Below, piece after piece: positions 37,012 through 45,321 of a DNA stretch of 64,000 nt (the stretch's first letter is position 1; each line of letters begins with the position of its first letter). A program made the translations under genes and the position numbers. This stretch comes from Thiothrix winogradskyi. Its GTDB lineage: Bacteria > Pseudomonadota > Gammaproteobacteria > Thiotrichales > Thiotrichaceae. Where the stretch lies: the NCBI RefSeq assembly GCF_021650935.1, contig NZ_CP091244.1, positions 496,001 through 560,000 of the forward strand, in the 5' to 3' direction. Below the pieces are notes generated by a model. It was not told where the DNA came from and ran no database searches. It worked only from the letters and a program-made list of their open reading frames with translations.

Positions 37012-37962
37012 ATGATGAAAAACCAGCTAAACCGCAGCGTCCTTGGCGCTGTGGTCGCTACCCTGCTGGCAGTTGCCCCTGTGGGGGCTGCACCGCTATC
37101 GGATGAGGCTGCGGTGCAATTACTGCAACGGGTCAATGAGTTGGAGCAGGAATTGCGCAACCTGCGCGGTGATAATGAAAAACTGCAAAACGAGTTGGAC
37201 ATTGTGCGGAAAAGTCAGGAAGACACTTTCCAACGTGTCGATGAGCGTATCGAGAAACTGCAAGACAAAACCCCGGACACTGCGGACAAAACCGAAGCTG
37301 CGCCAGACACCGTACCCAGCAAAGTTCTCGATAATGCCGATATAGCCGCACTCAAAGCCAAAGACACGGTGCTTGACACTGCCGATAAAGCCACCAAAAC
37401 CGACCCTAACGGTTTCTACAGCTACGGCACTAACAAGTCAGATGACAAAAACCCACCGGCTAACAACACTACCGACGCCAAGGTTGGTAGTCCGGCTGAA
37501 AAAACGGCAGAGCCACCCGACTCAACCAAAGAACCGGACAGCGCCACAACCGCAGACAAAACTCCCTTGCCTGAGCAAGAAGAACGGTCAGTCTATGACA
37601 ACGCCTTCAAAACCTTGCTGCAAGACCCTAAAGAAGCCGTGCCGGAATTCCGTGGCTTCCTCAAGGATTACCCCAAAAGCCCGCTGGCGGCGAGTGCCCA
37701 ATATTGGGTAGGCGAAGCCCTGTATGCTGAAAAAGACTACAAAGGCGCGGTTGAAGAGTTTTTAGTGGTACTCAAGGAACACAAGGGCAGTGACAAAGCC
37801 CCCGATGCCGCACTCAAACTCGGCTACAGTTTCTACGAACTCAAAGACTGGGAAAAAGCCCGTAAAACGCTGCAAGACGTGATCAGCTTCTTCCCTGATA
37901 ACGCCGAAACCCGCAAGCTGGCACAAGAACGGCTTGATAAAATGAAGGCTGAGGGGCATTAA
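37012..37962 (+). CDS. cpoB: Cell-division coordinator CpoB (YbgF)
   Basis: The start is ATG 37012 (MMKNQLNRS), with GGAG six bases upstream and the pal stop two bases before. The 316-residue product has a signal peptide (cut after VGAA or nearby), an N-terminal coiled coil (about 25-85, LLQRVNELEQELRNL), a long Thr/Asp/Lys/Pro linker (about 85-190), and C-terminal TPRs (YDNAFKTLLQDPKEAVPEF onward). CpoB links peptidoglycan synthesis by PBP1B to Tol-driven constriction. The linker is longer than in E. coli. Confidence 0.93.
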   Translation: MMKNQLNRSVLGAVVATLLAVAPVGAAPLSDEAAVQLLQRVNELEQELRNLRGDNEKLQNELDIVRKSQEDTFQRVDERIEKLQDKTPDTADKTEAAPDTVPSKVLDNADIAALKAKDTVLDTADKATKTDPNGFYSYGTNKSDDKNPPANNTTDAKVGSPAEKTAEPPDSTKEPDSATTADKTPLPEQEERSVYDNAFKTLLQDPKEAVPEFRGFLKDYPKSPLAASAQYWVGEALYAEKDYKGAVEEFLVVLKEHKGSDKAPDAALKLGYSFYELKDWEKARKTLQDVISFFPDNAETRKLAQERLDKMKAEGH

Positions 37963-37977
37963 GCCCCTCTTTTTTTA
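37951..37977 (+). terminator. Rho-independent terminator of the tol-pal operon
   Basis: The stem GAGGGGC (37951-37957) pairs with GCCCCTC (37963-37969) over a 5-nt loop and is followed by eight T residues. The cpoB stop codon lies in the loop, so the terminator begins inside the gene. Confidence 0.93.
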
Positions 37978-38066
37978 ATCAGACTGACAGCTTCTCCTGC
38001 AAAATTGCGCATCTTTGCATATAGTTATCTGGCAAGGATGACTATTAAATAACAGCGGAGATACGC

Positions 38067-38285
38067 ATGTTCGGCAAAAAAAGCCCAAAACCAACCCCTG
38101 AACTTGATCTTGCGCAGGTATTGCCCCCTGTGCCACTGAAAACTGCTGCCGCCCGGCGCTTTATGGAGTTTTGCCAACACGACTTCCAGAGCCATGCCCA
38201 TGCGGATGGCTTTGACCCCAACGTGTATGCGGATGCGGTCACACTGGTAGTTGACCGCCTCGAAGCCACCCGGCACATGGAGTAA
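38067..38285 (+). CDS. Small hypothetical protein, coupled to the SMC-like ATPase
   Basis: This 72-residue protein starts at ATG 38067, with GGAG upstream. It has a basic/proline-rich start (MFGKKSPKPTPELDL) and a predicted helical body ending in DRLEATRHME. It has no signal peptide or membrane helix and I do not recognise a family. It ends only 5 bp before the ATPase gene, in an obvious two-gene unit. A role as partner or regulator of that ATPase is inference from position alone. Confidence 0.6.
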   Translation: MFGKKSPKPTPELDLAQVLPPVPLKTAAARRFMEFCQHDFQSHAHADGFDPNVYADAVTLVVDRLEATRHME

Positions 38286-38290
38286 GTCAC

Positions 38291-40147
38291 ATGATCATCA
38301 CTGCCATTAACGCCGAAAACTTTCGCAAATACACCCATCTGCAACTGGAAAATTTACCCGAACGTGGTCTAATCGCCCTCACTGGCGGCAATGAATCCGG
38401 CAAAAGCAGCATTGGCGATGTCATACAGTTCGGTCTGTTCGGGCGCACCGAGCAAGTGAAACCCGAAGACGCAGCCAAACTGATTCACTGGGGAGCCAGC
38501 CAAGCCAGCGTTGCCTTGCGCCTGCAACACCGGGGGCATGAATACCGGCTGATACGCTCGGTCGACACCGAGGGCAATGTTGCTGCCACCCTGTTTTCCA
38601 CCGAAGAAGAAGTCACGCTGGCAGATACCCCGGAAACCGTCGAGCGTCAAATCAAAGCGCTGTTCGGCTACTATTACGGCGCATTTTCCAAAGCCTTTTA
38701 CTGGGGGCAACAAAGCAGCAATACCAAGGAAGGTGACAGCGACAACCTGCGTGCAATTGCCGGACTCAAAGAACACGCCACCCTCAGCAACCAACTGGAA
38801 CGCGAACAAACGGAACGCCTCAATACCCTCAAGGAAATGGAAGGCCGCAGCAAACACACGTTACGTTCCATCGACACCTTGCATATTGATGACACGCAAC
38901 TGCCACGCCTCAACGCCATCGTCACCGATATAGAAGAGCGCCAGCAGCAACTTACCCTCATGGCGCAACGGCTCGACAAAGAATCACTCACCTACCCCAA
39001 TAACCTTGAAGCGTTTCATGGGGTTGACCAACGCTCCCGTAAAATCGGGCGTTGGACTAAAGCCACGCTGATCGTATTCCTGTTGGCGTTGTTAGTGGGC
39101 TTATTCTTCATGTTCACGCCTGAATGGGGCAAAAGCGTACTGGGCAATCTTTCCGCCTCCCTCCAAGACACACTGGGCAGAGGCGCAATCCGCCTGGCTT
39201 CGATTGCGGCGTTGGTCGGCGCAGTACTGTTGGTTTACGGCTGGTATGTGGAAATGCGCCGCTTGCGTCCGCTACAAATCCAAGCCAATCATCTCGCTGC
39301 GGCGATGGAAAACAGCTATCAAGCTTGTACCCAGCCGGTGAGCCGTCAGCTCAACACCGATAGCATCGACTATCTCGTGGAAAAGCACCTCGACATGCCA
39401 GACAACAGCACGACCCACCCTGATATGGCTTCCATACCGGAGTGGATACAAACCACACGTCTGTACAAAACCAAAGCACTTTATGTACACAGTGCGGCAG
39501 ATACTCTCAATGTTGGGCTGGTCAACCGTCGGGAAGAATTGGGAAAACACCTGGAAACAGCTAAAGCCGAGATTCTCACCGCCGAGCAACAACTGGAACA
39601 CCGTGCGCATTTGCAAGCACTGGCAACCGAGCAAGAACAAGCACTGGAAAACGAACGCCGCCAGCAAGTCGTCACCAGTACGGCCATCGACTTATTAAAG
39701 CGCGATGCCAGCCACTCGATTGAACGCTTCAATCAATTGGTCAAAACGCGCTGCCCAGAACTGCTGCAACGTTTCACCCAAACGCATTACAAATCGTTAG
39801 AAATTTTGCCGGATTTCAGCCTCAAAGTGCTCTCGGAGGAAAAAGGCGACTACCTTGATTTCAACGAAATTTCCACCGGCACACAACGCCAAGTGGCATT
39901 AGCCATGCGCATTGCACTCGCCAATGCCTTGGCAGATGCCACCAAAACCGACAAACAGATGTTGTTTTTGGATGAACCCTTTGCGTTCTTCGACCCGGAA
40001 CGTAGCAATAACACGCTGCACAGTCTGGCAGAAACCAGTAAAGGTGTGATGAGCCAAATTTGGCTGACCGCGCAAACCAAGCCGGAAGGCATCGCGTTAG
40101 CGCATCACATCAAGTGTCGGCAAGGCGAACATACCCTGAAGGTATAG
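38291..40147 (+). CDS. SMC/RecF/YhaN-like ATPase with two central membrane helices
   Basis: This 618-residue ABC-type ATPase has an N-terminal half-site with Walker A GGNESGKSSIGDVI (about 33-46). A first coiled coil follows. Two hydrophobic segments come next (about 258-280, ATLIVFLLALLVGLFFMF, and about 305-325, LASIAALVGAVLLVYGWYV), then a second coiled coil. The C-terminal half-site has signature STGTQRQVALAMRI and Walker B MLFLDEPFAFFD near 560. The layout recalls SbcC/Rad50, but with membrane spans where the zinc hook would be, as in YhaN-type proteins. No SbcD/YhaO nuclease gene is adjacent. DNA repair or a defence role is possible. Confidence 0.75.
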   Translation: MIITAINAENFRKYTHLQLENLPERGLIALTGGNESGKSSIGDVIQFGLFGRTEQVKPEDAAKLIHWGASQASVALRLQHRGHEYRLIRSVDTEGNVAATLFSTEEEVTLADTPETVERQIKALFGYYYGAFSKAFYWGQQSSNTKEGDSDNLRAIAGLKEHATLSNQLEREQTERLNTLKEMEGRSKHTLRSIDTLHIDDTQLPRLNAIVTDIEERQQQLTLMAQRLDKESLTYPNNLEAFHGVDQRSRKIGRWTKATLIVFLLALLVGLFFMFTPEWGKSVLGNLSASLQDTLGRGAIRLASIAALVGAVLLVYGWYVEMRRLRPLQIQANHLAAAMENSYQACTQPVSRQLNTDSIDYLVEKHLDMPDNSTTHPDMASIPEWIQTTRLYKTKALYVHSAADTLNVGLVNRREELGKHLETAKAEILTAEQQLEHRAHLQALATEQEQALENERRQQVVTSTAIDLLKRDASHSIERFNQLVKTRCPELLQRFTQTHYKSLEILPDFSLKVLSEEKGDYLDFNEISTGTQRQVALAMRIALANALADATKTDKQMLFLDEPFAFFDPERSNNTLHSLAETSKGVMSQIWLTAQTKPEGIALAHHIKCRQGEHTLKV

Positions 40148-40175
40148 AAGCTTTCTTCTTTGCGAATTATCAACC

Positions 40176-40206
40176 TATAATCTCTTCAGCACTACAGTTA
40201 GAGGAG
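40176..40206 (+). promoter_or_regulatory. Candidate -10 box and ribosome site of the YeeE/YedE gene
   Basis: A perfect TATAAT stands at 40176-40181, and TTCTTC 17 bp upstream is a weak -35. The ribosome site GAGGAG (40201-40206) is five bases before ATG 40212. The transporter is thus probably transcribed independently of the ATPase gene. Confidence 0.5.
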
Positions 40207-40211
40207 ATAAT

Positions 40212-41477
40212 ATGGCTTTTGATAATTTTGCATCCGCACAGTCATTTTTGCTGATCGCGGGCTTTGTGATTGCCTTCATTATGGGGGCAATCGTCAATAA
40301 AACACACTTTTGCACAATGGGTGCGGTATCCGACTGGATTAATATGGGCGATACTGGGCGTTTTCGTGCCTGGGGTTTAGCCATTGGGGTTGCCCTGCTA
40401 GGGGTAGTCTTGCTGGAAATGGCAGGAATGGTGAATGCCAACGGCTCTTACCCACCTTACCGCAATGGGCAACTGATCTGGGCAGAAAACCTGCTGGGCG
40501 GCATCCTCTTCGGCATCGGCATGACCATCGCCGGTGGTTGCGGTAACAAATGTTTGGTGCGTATTGGCGCTGGCAACCTCAAATCCATTTTCGTATTCCT
40601 GATTATCGGGGTGGTAGCGTATTTCATGCTGAATCCATTCCCCGGCTCAGATAAAACCTTGTATTCCCTACTATTTTATCCTTGGCTTAACCCCTTGGCA
40701 GTGAACATGGGCAATTCTCAGGATTTAGGCAGCGTCATTGCAGGCGAAGACAATGCCTTAATGGCACGCTTGGTCATTGGTTTGGTTATCGGGTTATTTT
40801 TGGTCTGGCTGGCGTTTAAATCCAAAGATTTCCGCAGCAGCAGTGATTTCGCACTCGGCGGCATTGCCGTGGGTTTGTGCGTGTTAGCCGCTTGGTATGT
40901 CACCAGCAATATCTCGGTAGTTATCGACGAACAGCCTTACCCACTTACCCAGTATTACGGTGAATGGGACATGCTGGCAGAATCAGAGGAAGGCAAACCA
41001 GCGATTGGTGCGGCACTTGGCGCACAATCCTTCACTTTCATTAATCCAATGGCTCAGGCAGTGGGTTACACCGCAGGTGGTTTCAATAGCAGCCTGCTGA
41101 CTTTTGGCGTCATGGCTTTCTTTGGCGTAATGGCTGGCTCTTTAGCGTGGGCATTGGTCAGCCGTACCTTCCGTATCGAATGGTTTGCATCAGCAAGTGA
41201 TGTCATCAACCATGTATTGGGCGCAGTACTGATGGGGATCGGCGGGGTTTTGGCGATGGGCTGCACGGTTGGTCAAGCCATTACCGGCGTTTCCACTCTC
41301 GCGATTGGTTCGTTCATCGCCTTTGCGGGCATTGTGTTGGGCAGTGCACTCACCATGAAAGTGCAATTCTACAAAATGATGTATGAAGAAGAAGCCAGCT
41401 TTGGCAAAGCATTAATCACTGGCTTGGTCGACTTAAAACTGCTGCCCGAATCATTGCGCAAACTTGAAAAAGTTTAA
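40212..41477 (+). CDS. YeeE/YedE-family sulfur (thiosulfate-type) transporter
   Basis: This 421-residue inner-membrane protein has about ten to twelve helices. It keeps the family's pore cysteines in three contexts: HFCTMGAVSDW near residue 36, GGCGNKCLVRIGAG near 110, and AMGCTVGQAITGVSTLAIGS near 353. Related TsuA/YeeE proteins take up thiosulfate through a cysteine relay; other members move sulfur for selenium or sulfur carrier systems. It is a fused, two-repeat form rather than a pair of half-size genes. It fits a sulfur-metabolising host. tRNA-Lys lies 59 bp downstream. Confidence 0.88.
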   Translation: MAFDNFASAQSFLLIAGFVIAFIMGAIVNKTHFCTMGAVSDWINMGDTGRFRAWGLAIGVALLGVVLLEMAGMVNANGSYPPYRNGQLIWAENLLGGILFGIGMTIAGGCGNKCLVRIGAGNLKSIFVFLIIGVVAYFMLNPFPGSDKTLYSLLFYPWLNPLAVNMGNSQDLGSVIAGEDNALMARLVIGLVIGLFLVWLAFKSKDFRSSSDFALGGIAVGLCVLAAWYVTSNISVVIDEQPYPLTQYYGEWDMLAESEEGKPAIGAALGAQSFTFINPMAQAVGYTAGGFNSSLLTFGVMAFFGVMAGSLAWALVSRTFRIEWFASASDVINHVLGAVLMGIGGVLAMGCTVGQAITGVSTLAIGSFIAFAGIVLGSALTMKVQFYKMMYEEEASFGKALITGLVDLKLLPESLRKLEKV

Positions 41478-41495
41478 CGTAAACTGAAAAAAGGC

Positions 41496-41523
41496 TTGCA
41501 AGCTAAAGGTCTTTCCTTATAAT
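41496..41523 (+). promoter_or_regulatory. Promoter of tRNA-Lys
   Basis: TTGCAA (41496-41501) and TATAAT (41518-41523) are spaced by 16 bp, followed by a GC-rich discriminator (GCGCTC), as at stringently controlled stable-RNA promoters. The tRNA begins 13 bp after the -10 box. Confidence 0.8.
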
Positions 41524-41536
41524 AGCGCTCTCTCAC

Positions 41537-41612
41537 GGGACATTAGCTCAGTCGGTAGAGCATCTGACTTTTAATTAGGTGGTCGTGCGTTCGAGTCGCA
41601 CATGTCCCACCA
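41537..41612 (+). tRNA. tRNA-Lys (anticodon TTT)
   Basis: The 76-nt cloverleaf has acceptor GGGACAT pairing with ATGTCCC, D-loop AGCTCAGTCGGTAGAGC, anticodon loop CTTTTAA (41568-41574) with anticodon TTT at 41570-41572, T-loop GTTCGAGTC and an encoded CCA end. It is close to E. coli tRNA-Lys. Confidence 0.97.
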
Positions 41613-41620
41613 TACAAAAC

Positions 41621-41654
41621 AAAGGGTTGCAGTTTAAAACTGCAACCCTTTTTT
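41621..41654 (+). terminator. Rho-independent terminator after tRNA-Lys
   Basis: AAAGGGTTGCAGTTT (41621-41635) is the inverse of AAACTGCAACCCTTT (41637-41651). They form a long hairpin ending in a T run, 8 bp after the tRNA. Confidence 0.93.
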
Positions 41655-41751
41655 GTTGGCAAGCCGCTTCAGGTGTCCTTTTTCTGTTTTGACTACCTTC
41701 AAAATACCCTCATTGATTTTTTGGCATGATTCACCGGTAACGTTCAGGCAC

Positions 41752-41776
41752 AAAAAAGCCGGAACAACGCCCGGCT
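41752..41776 (-). terminator. Terminator of the brnTA operon
   Basis: Read on the minus strand, AGCCGG (41776-41771) pairs with CCGGCT (41762-41757) and leads into a run of T residues (A run at 41752-41757 on the plus strand). It lies 26 bp after the brnA stop. Confidence 0.85.
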
Positions 41777-41801
41777 ATTGGTGGTGATTCGATGCTGGTA
41801 A

Positions 41802-42089
41802 TCATGCCGCTTTTCGATGGTCGGCAATGTAGCCTTTCAGTGCTTCATCTAGCCTTGTCTGCCAGCCTTCGCCGCTTTCCCTGAAATACTCCACCACCTC
41901 AGAAGATAGCCGGATAGTAATCCGCTCTTTGGTGGGTGCTTTTTGCTTACCACGTTTCTGGATGATTTGTGCCAGTGCTGGCAACACCTCACCGATGGGG
42001 CGGAATGCTGCCATGTCTTCCGCTGTCAGTTCGCGTACTTCGCCGCTGTCGTCTGTCAGGTGTTCAACACGGGTGATATTGTCGTTCAT
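41802..42089 (-). CDS. brnA: BrnA-family antitoxin
   Basis: BrnA binds and neutralises BrnT and represses the operon. The 95-residue product ends in the ribbon-helix-helix stretch KERITIRLSSEVVEYFRES, then GEGWQTRLDEALKGYI, the BrnA hallmark. The acidic N-terminal half should contact the toxin. The frame overlaps the 3' end of the toxin gene by 26 bp, so translation is coupled. Confidence 0.93.
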   Translation of the reverse strand: MNDNITRVEHLTDDSGEVRELTAEDMAAFRPIGEVLPALAQIIQKRGKQKAPTKERITIRLSSEVVEYFRESGEGWQTRLDEALKGYIADHRKAA

Positions 42090-42342
42090 AATTGCGCCTC
42101 TCTGGTTTGTCTGCCTTCCTGAAACTGATTACCCGTATACCGTCTTCAATCGGAGTGAAACACGCAACATGCAAGCTACCATTCAAGCAAGCCAGCATGA
42201 TGTAACGCTGTTCGGGGTAATCATGGCGGGTATCTTCCTTGATGAGCGCCGTATCCCAATCAACATGCTCAACCAAATCAAACGGTAAATCCCGGTGTGC
42301 AATGTTCCAAGCGTTCTTTTTCGGGTCATAGTCAATCTTCAT
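42064..42342 (-). CDS. brnT: BrnT-family ribonuclease toxin
   Basis: BrnT is a RelE-fold mRNA endonuclease that arrests growth. The 92-residue product starts at ATG 42342 (MKIDYDPKKNAWN), with AGGAT upstream; the longer frame adds eight unlikely residues. Family blocks are YDPKKNAWNIAHRDLPFDLV, the EDTRHDYPEQRYIML core and VISFRKADKPERRNYE, with the catalytic basic residues. Toxin-first order is normal for brnTA. The unit lies 450 bp after tRNA-Lys. Confidence 0.94.
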   Translation of the reverse strand: MKIDYDPKKNAWNIAHRDLPFDLVEHVDWDTALIKEDTRHDYPEQRYIMLACLNGSLHVACFTPIEDGIRVISFRKADKPERRNYERQYHPC

Positions 42343-42353
42343 CTTACATCCTA

Positions 42354-42382
42354 ATTGTATGCACAATATGACTATAGAGCAA
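42354..42382 (-). promoter_or_regulatory. Candidate brnTA promoter
   Basis: On the minus strand TTGCTC (42382-42377) and TACAAT (42359-42354) are spaced by 17 bp, with the brnT start 12 bp further. BrnA would be expected to act near this site. Confidence 0.45.
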
Positions 42383-42420
42383 TTTTGAAAGGAATGGCAT
42401 TACAGCCGCCAGATTCATAA

Positions 42421-43047
42421 TCAATCCACATACAAATTCCGCCGCCGACAGAAAGATACCAAAATGTAACGAGTCCCCTTAGTCGTCGGGCGACCACCGT
42501 GCGGGTGTGTAATGCAAGGAAATAAGGTGCAATAACCGTTTTTCGGATTCGCCAGCACCTGATGACGCGGAAACCAAGTGCCACCGCCTTCAAAATCGGT
42601 ATTCAAGCCTACCGTGAAGGTGTAATCACCGAAATCTTGGTGTATTGAGAGCAATTGCTGATCTTCAGCACGATAACGTGCCATGAAACTTTCTTCCGCC
42701 ATGGTTTCCAGCCAACGTCGCCCTTCCAAGCGCCAATGCTGACGTGCTACTGGGTGACAAAACTCCTCCAACACTTTGTGGTACATGTCATCCAGCCCAA
42801 GGTCACGCAACAAGACATCCGTAGTTGGATAAAAACTGTGGCGATCCGTCGACCATTGCGCTTGCCGTTCAGCCGACTCAATGATTTCTTGGCAAAAAGC
42901 ATGAGTGAATAAGGGGAAGTGGTAAATATCAGGCCCCAGCGTCTCTACCACTAGGTCAATTTCTTTACTGCGGGTTCCGGCGGCAATGTATTTTTGTACC
43001 CATGCATCCCAGTTATCTTCCCAAGATGCCAGTGTAATCTCGTCCAT
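42421..43047 (-). CDS. 2-oxoglutarate/Fe(II) oxygenase-like protein (PLOD/P4H type)
   Basis: The 208-residue product has the oxygenase triad in order: HxD at His136-Asp138 (LLSIHQDFGDYTF), a distal His in CITHPHGG (His181 or His183), and the oxoglutarate-binding Arg193 in KGTRYILVSF. GLNTDFEGGGTWFPRH between them is typical of prolyl/lysyl hydroxylase-like enzymes. The N-terminal 120 residues are helical and not recognised. Its substrate is unknown. It stands alone on the minus strand. Confidence 0.8.
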   Translation of the reverse strand: MDEITLASWEDNWDAWVQKYIAAGTRSKEIDLVVETLGPDIYHFPLFTHAFCQEIIESAERQAQWSTDRHSFYPTTDVLLRDLGLDDMYHKVLEEFCHPVARQHWRLEGRRWLETMAEESFMARYRAEDQQLLSIHQDFGDYTFTVGLNTDFEGGGTWFPRHQVLANPKNGYCTLFPCITHPHGGRPTTKGTRYILVSFCRRRNLYVD

Positions 43048-43155
43048 TGAGGTGCTCCACGATACTGCGTTAATAACTTCACAGTATGCAGGTAAGAGCC
43101 GCCTAGAGCAGAACGCCGCAAGCCAAGCGGCTTTATTCCTCAGATAATTGTGCGG

Positions 43156-43536
43156 CTACCCTGCTTGATTACCGGACGTGACGACACGGTAAGATTTAAT
43201 CAAGGTTTGCCCCTGCTCTTGTGGCTTGAGTTGATCGGGTTGCGCAGGTGTCTCCAAGGTTAATTCCACCAAAATATGCTGCTTGCCCTGTTGGGTTTCC
43301 TGTTGCCAACAGACAGCACCCGCTTGCTCACGTGGCTCCCCGAATTGTTCGCTGTAATATTGCAGCACTTTATCGTGCGGGTCGCGGGTGATAAAGGTAT
43401 GGCGTGCATACACTTTGCGTTGCCCCTGTTCAGTCGTTGCCGTACCGTGGCGGGTGCAAATGTGGCTGGCTTTCGGGTAGGGGGAAGTGCTAGAGATGCT
43501 TTGAGACTGCCCGTTGGTATCGTTAGTGTCGCTCAT
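43156..43536 (-). CDS. Hypothetical protein
   Basis: I do not recognise this 126-residue protein. It is hydrophilic and Gln/Thr-rich, with no signal peptide or membrane helix. The first 25 residues are Ser/Asn/Thr-rich and look disordered. The middle (VYARHTFITRDPHDKVLQYY) suggests a mixed alpha/beta fold resembling a lipoprotein-like or ligand-binding strand-helix unit, but no motif is firm. No neighbour shares its strand closely. Codon use resembles the surrounding genes, so it is probably real. Confidence 0.55.
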   Translation of the reverse strand: MSDTNDTNGQSQSISSTSPYPKASHICTRHGTATTEQGQRKVYARHTFITRDPHDKVLQYYSEQFGEPREQAGAVCWQQETQQGKQHILVELTLETPAQPDQLKPQEQGQTLIKSYRVVTSGNQAG

Positions 43537-43777
43537 GTTGTTTTACCTTATGTCTTGTTTAAATGTTGTGTATTTACCACCTTATAGAACTTTTTGACGC
43601 CAAAAACCGTGATTGATTTCACAACCGTGGCGAAAAAAGCGATAGTCGTACACGGTGCTTGTTAAGCAACTTGTGTGCCAGCGCCCTGTTTTGCCTTTTG
43701 TCGACTTTGTTTGAGCTAAGGGGGCAAAAAACGCAGAATTAATGCCATTTCCGCACCAATAGTCAGCAATAATAATT

Positions 43778-45286
43778 ATGAGCTTAGCCATCGTTTACAG
43801 CCGCACCAATAACGGGCTGGATGCCCCCTTAGTGAGCGTCGAAGTACACCTCGCCAATGGTCTGCCCGGTGTTTCCATCGTCGGCTTGCCCGAAACCGCC
43901 GTAAAAGAAAGCCGGGATCGTGTCAAAGCCGCCATGACCAATTCCGATTTCCACTTTCCGTTGCGGCGCGTCACCATTAATCTCGCTCCGGCGGATATTC
44001 CCAAAGATGGCGGGCGCTTCGATTTACCGATTGCGATTGGAATGTTGGCGGCGAGTGAGCAATTGCCCCACGAGGTATTGCAGGGCTACGAATTCATCGG
44101 TGAATTGTCCTTAGGCGGGCAATTGCGCCCCGTGCGCGGAGTCTTGCCCACCGCGTTTGCCGCCCTGCAAGCCGGACGTGCGTTGATCGTGCCGCAAGAC
44201 AATGCCGCCGAAGCCAGCTTGATCAAAGGCTTGAAGGTTTTTGCTGCCAATACCCTCAGCGAAGTGGTGGAGCACCTGCACGGCAGTGAACCGCTGGTGC
44301 GCTGGGAGCAACACATTGAAACCACCGAGACCACTTACCCTTTCGATCTTAGCGATGTGAAGGGGCAATTCATGGCACGCCGAGCGCTGGAAATTGCCGC
44401 TGCGGGCGGTCACAATTTGCTAATGGTCGGGCCACCGGGAACGGGCAAAACCATGCTCGCCAACCGCCTTGCCACGATTTTGCCGCCACTGTCCGAAGAC
44501 GAAGCGCTGGAATCCGCCGCGATTGCCTCCATCAGCCATCACGGTTTTGAAGCCAGCCGCTGGGGGCAACGCCAAGTGCGCGAACCGCATCATACCTCCT
44601 CCGGTGTGGCTTTAGTTGGCGGTGGTTCGCAAGTCAAACCGGGGGAAATTTCCCTCGCGCATCACGGTATTTTGTTTCTCGACGAACTCACCGAATTCGA
44701 CCGAACCGTACTCGACGTACTGCGCGAACCGTTGGAAACCGGCAAGATCACGCTTTCCCGCGCTGCCCGCCAAGCCACTTACCCCGCCAAATTCCAGCTC
44801 GTCGCCGCGATGAATCCATGTCCGCAAGGGCGTGCTTGTGACTTGCGTGAAAACTGCGAATGCACCCCGGAACGTCAGCGCAAACATCGCAGCCGCATTT
44901 CCGCACCGTTTCTGGACCGCATCGACCTGCAAATCGAAGTACCACGGGTCAAGCAAGAGGATTTGCAATCCTTCAAACACGGCGAAACCAGTGCTACCGT
45001 GCGCGAACGTGTCGAAGCGGCGCGTTCCCGCCAACACGCCCGCCAAGGCAAAATCAACAATGCCTTGACTGGACGCGATGTCGACCACTATTGCGTATTG
45101 GCGGAAAAAGACCAGAAATTGCTGAATGCGGCAATGGAACGTTTCAAGCTTTCTGCACGGGCCTATCACCGCATCCTCAAAGTGGCACGAACCATTGCCG
45201 ATTTAGCCGAAAGTGCCGAGATTCGTACTGCACATTTGACCGAAGCCTTGAGTTATCGCGCGTTGGATCGTTTAGCCGCGTTATAA
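43778..45286 (+). CDS. comM: YifB/ComM-family Mg-chelatase-like AAA+ ATPase
   Basis: ComM is a hexameric helicase that drives branch migration during natural transformation. The 502-residue product has the ChlI/Lon-like N-terminal domain (GLPGVSIVGLPETAVKESRD), Walker A MVGPPGTGKTMLANRLA, Walker B GILFLDELTEF, and the zinc-like Cys set in MNPCPQGRACDLRENCEC. The C-terminal Mg_chelatase_C region closes with RILKVARTIADLAES. All motifs are intact. It is followed 35 bp later by an MFS gene on the same strand. Confidence 0.95.
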   Translation: MSLAIVYSRTNNGLDAPLVSVEVHLANGLPGVSIVGLPETAVKESRDRVKAAMTNSDFHFPLRRVTINLAPADIPKDGGRFDLPIAIGMLAASEQLPHEVLQGYEFIGELSLGGQLRPVRGVLPTAFAALQAGRALIVPQDNAAEASLIKGLKVFAANTLSEVVEHLHGSEPLVRWEQHIETTETTYPFDLSDVKGQFMARRALEIAAAGGHNLLMVGPPGTGKTMLANRLATILPPLSEDEALESAAIASISHHGFEASRWGQRQVREPHHTSSGVALVGGGSQVKPGEISLAHHGILFLDELTEFDRTVLDVLREPLETGKITLSRAARQATYPAKFQLVAAMNPCPQGRACDLRENCECTPERQRKHRSRISAPFLDRIDLQIEVPRVKQEDLQSFKHGETSATVRERVEAARSRQHARQGKINNALTGRDVDHYCVLAEKDQKLLNAAMERFKLSARAYHRILKVARTIADLAESAEIRTAHLTEALSYRALDRLAAL

Positions 45287-45321
45287 TCCACGCTGGTAAA
45301 TAACGATGACAAGGTGCGGGT

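Noticed and set aside
41537..42366. tRNA-Lys as integration site for an island carrying brnTA
   Set aside because: No second copy of the tRNA 3' end and no integrase gene are found in the window.
43582..43777. 69-codon minus-strand frame between the hypothetical gene and comM
   Set aside because: Overlaps the comM promoter region, has no ribosome site and no recognisable features.
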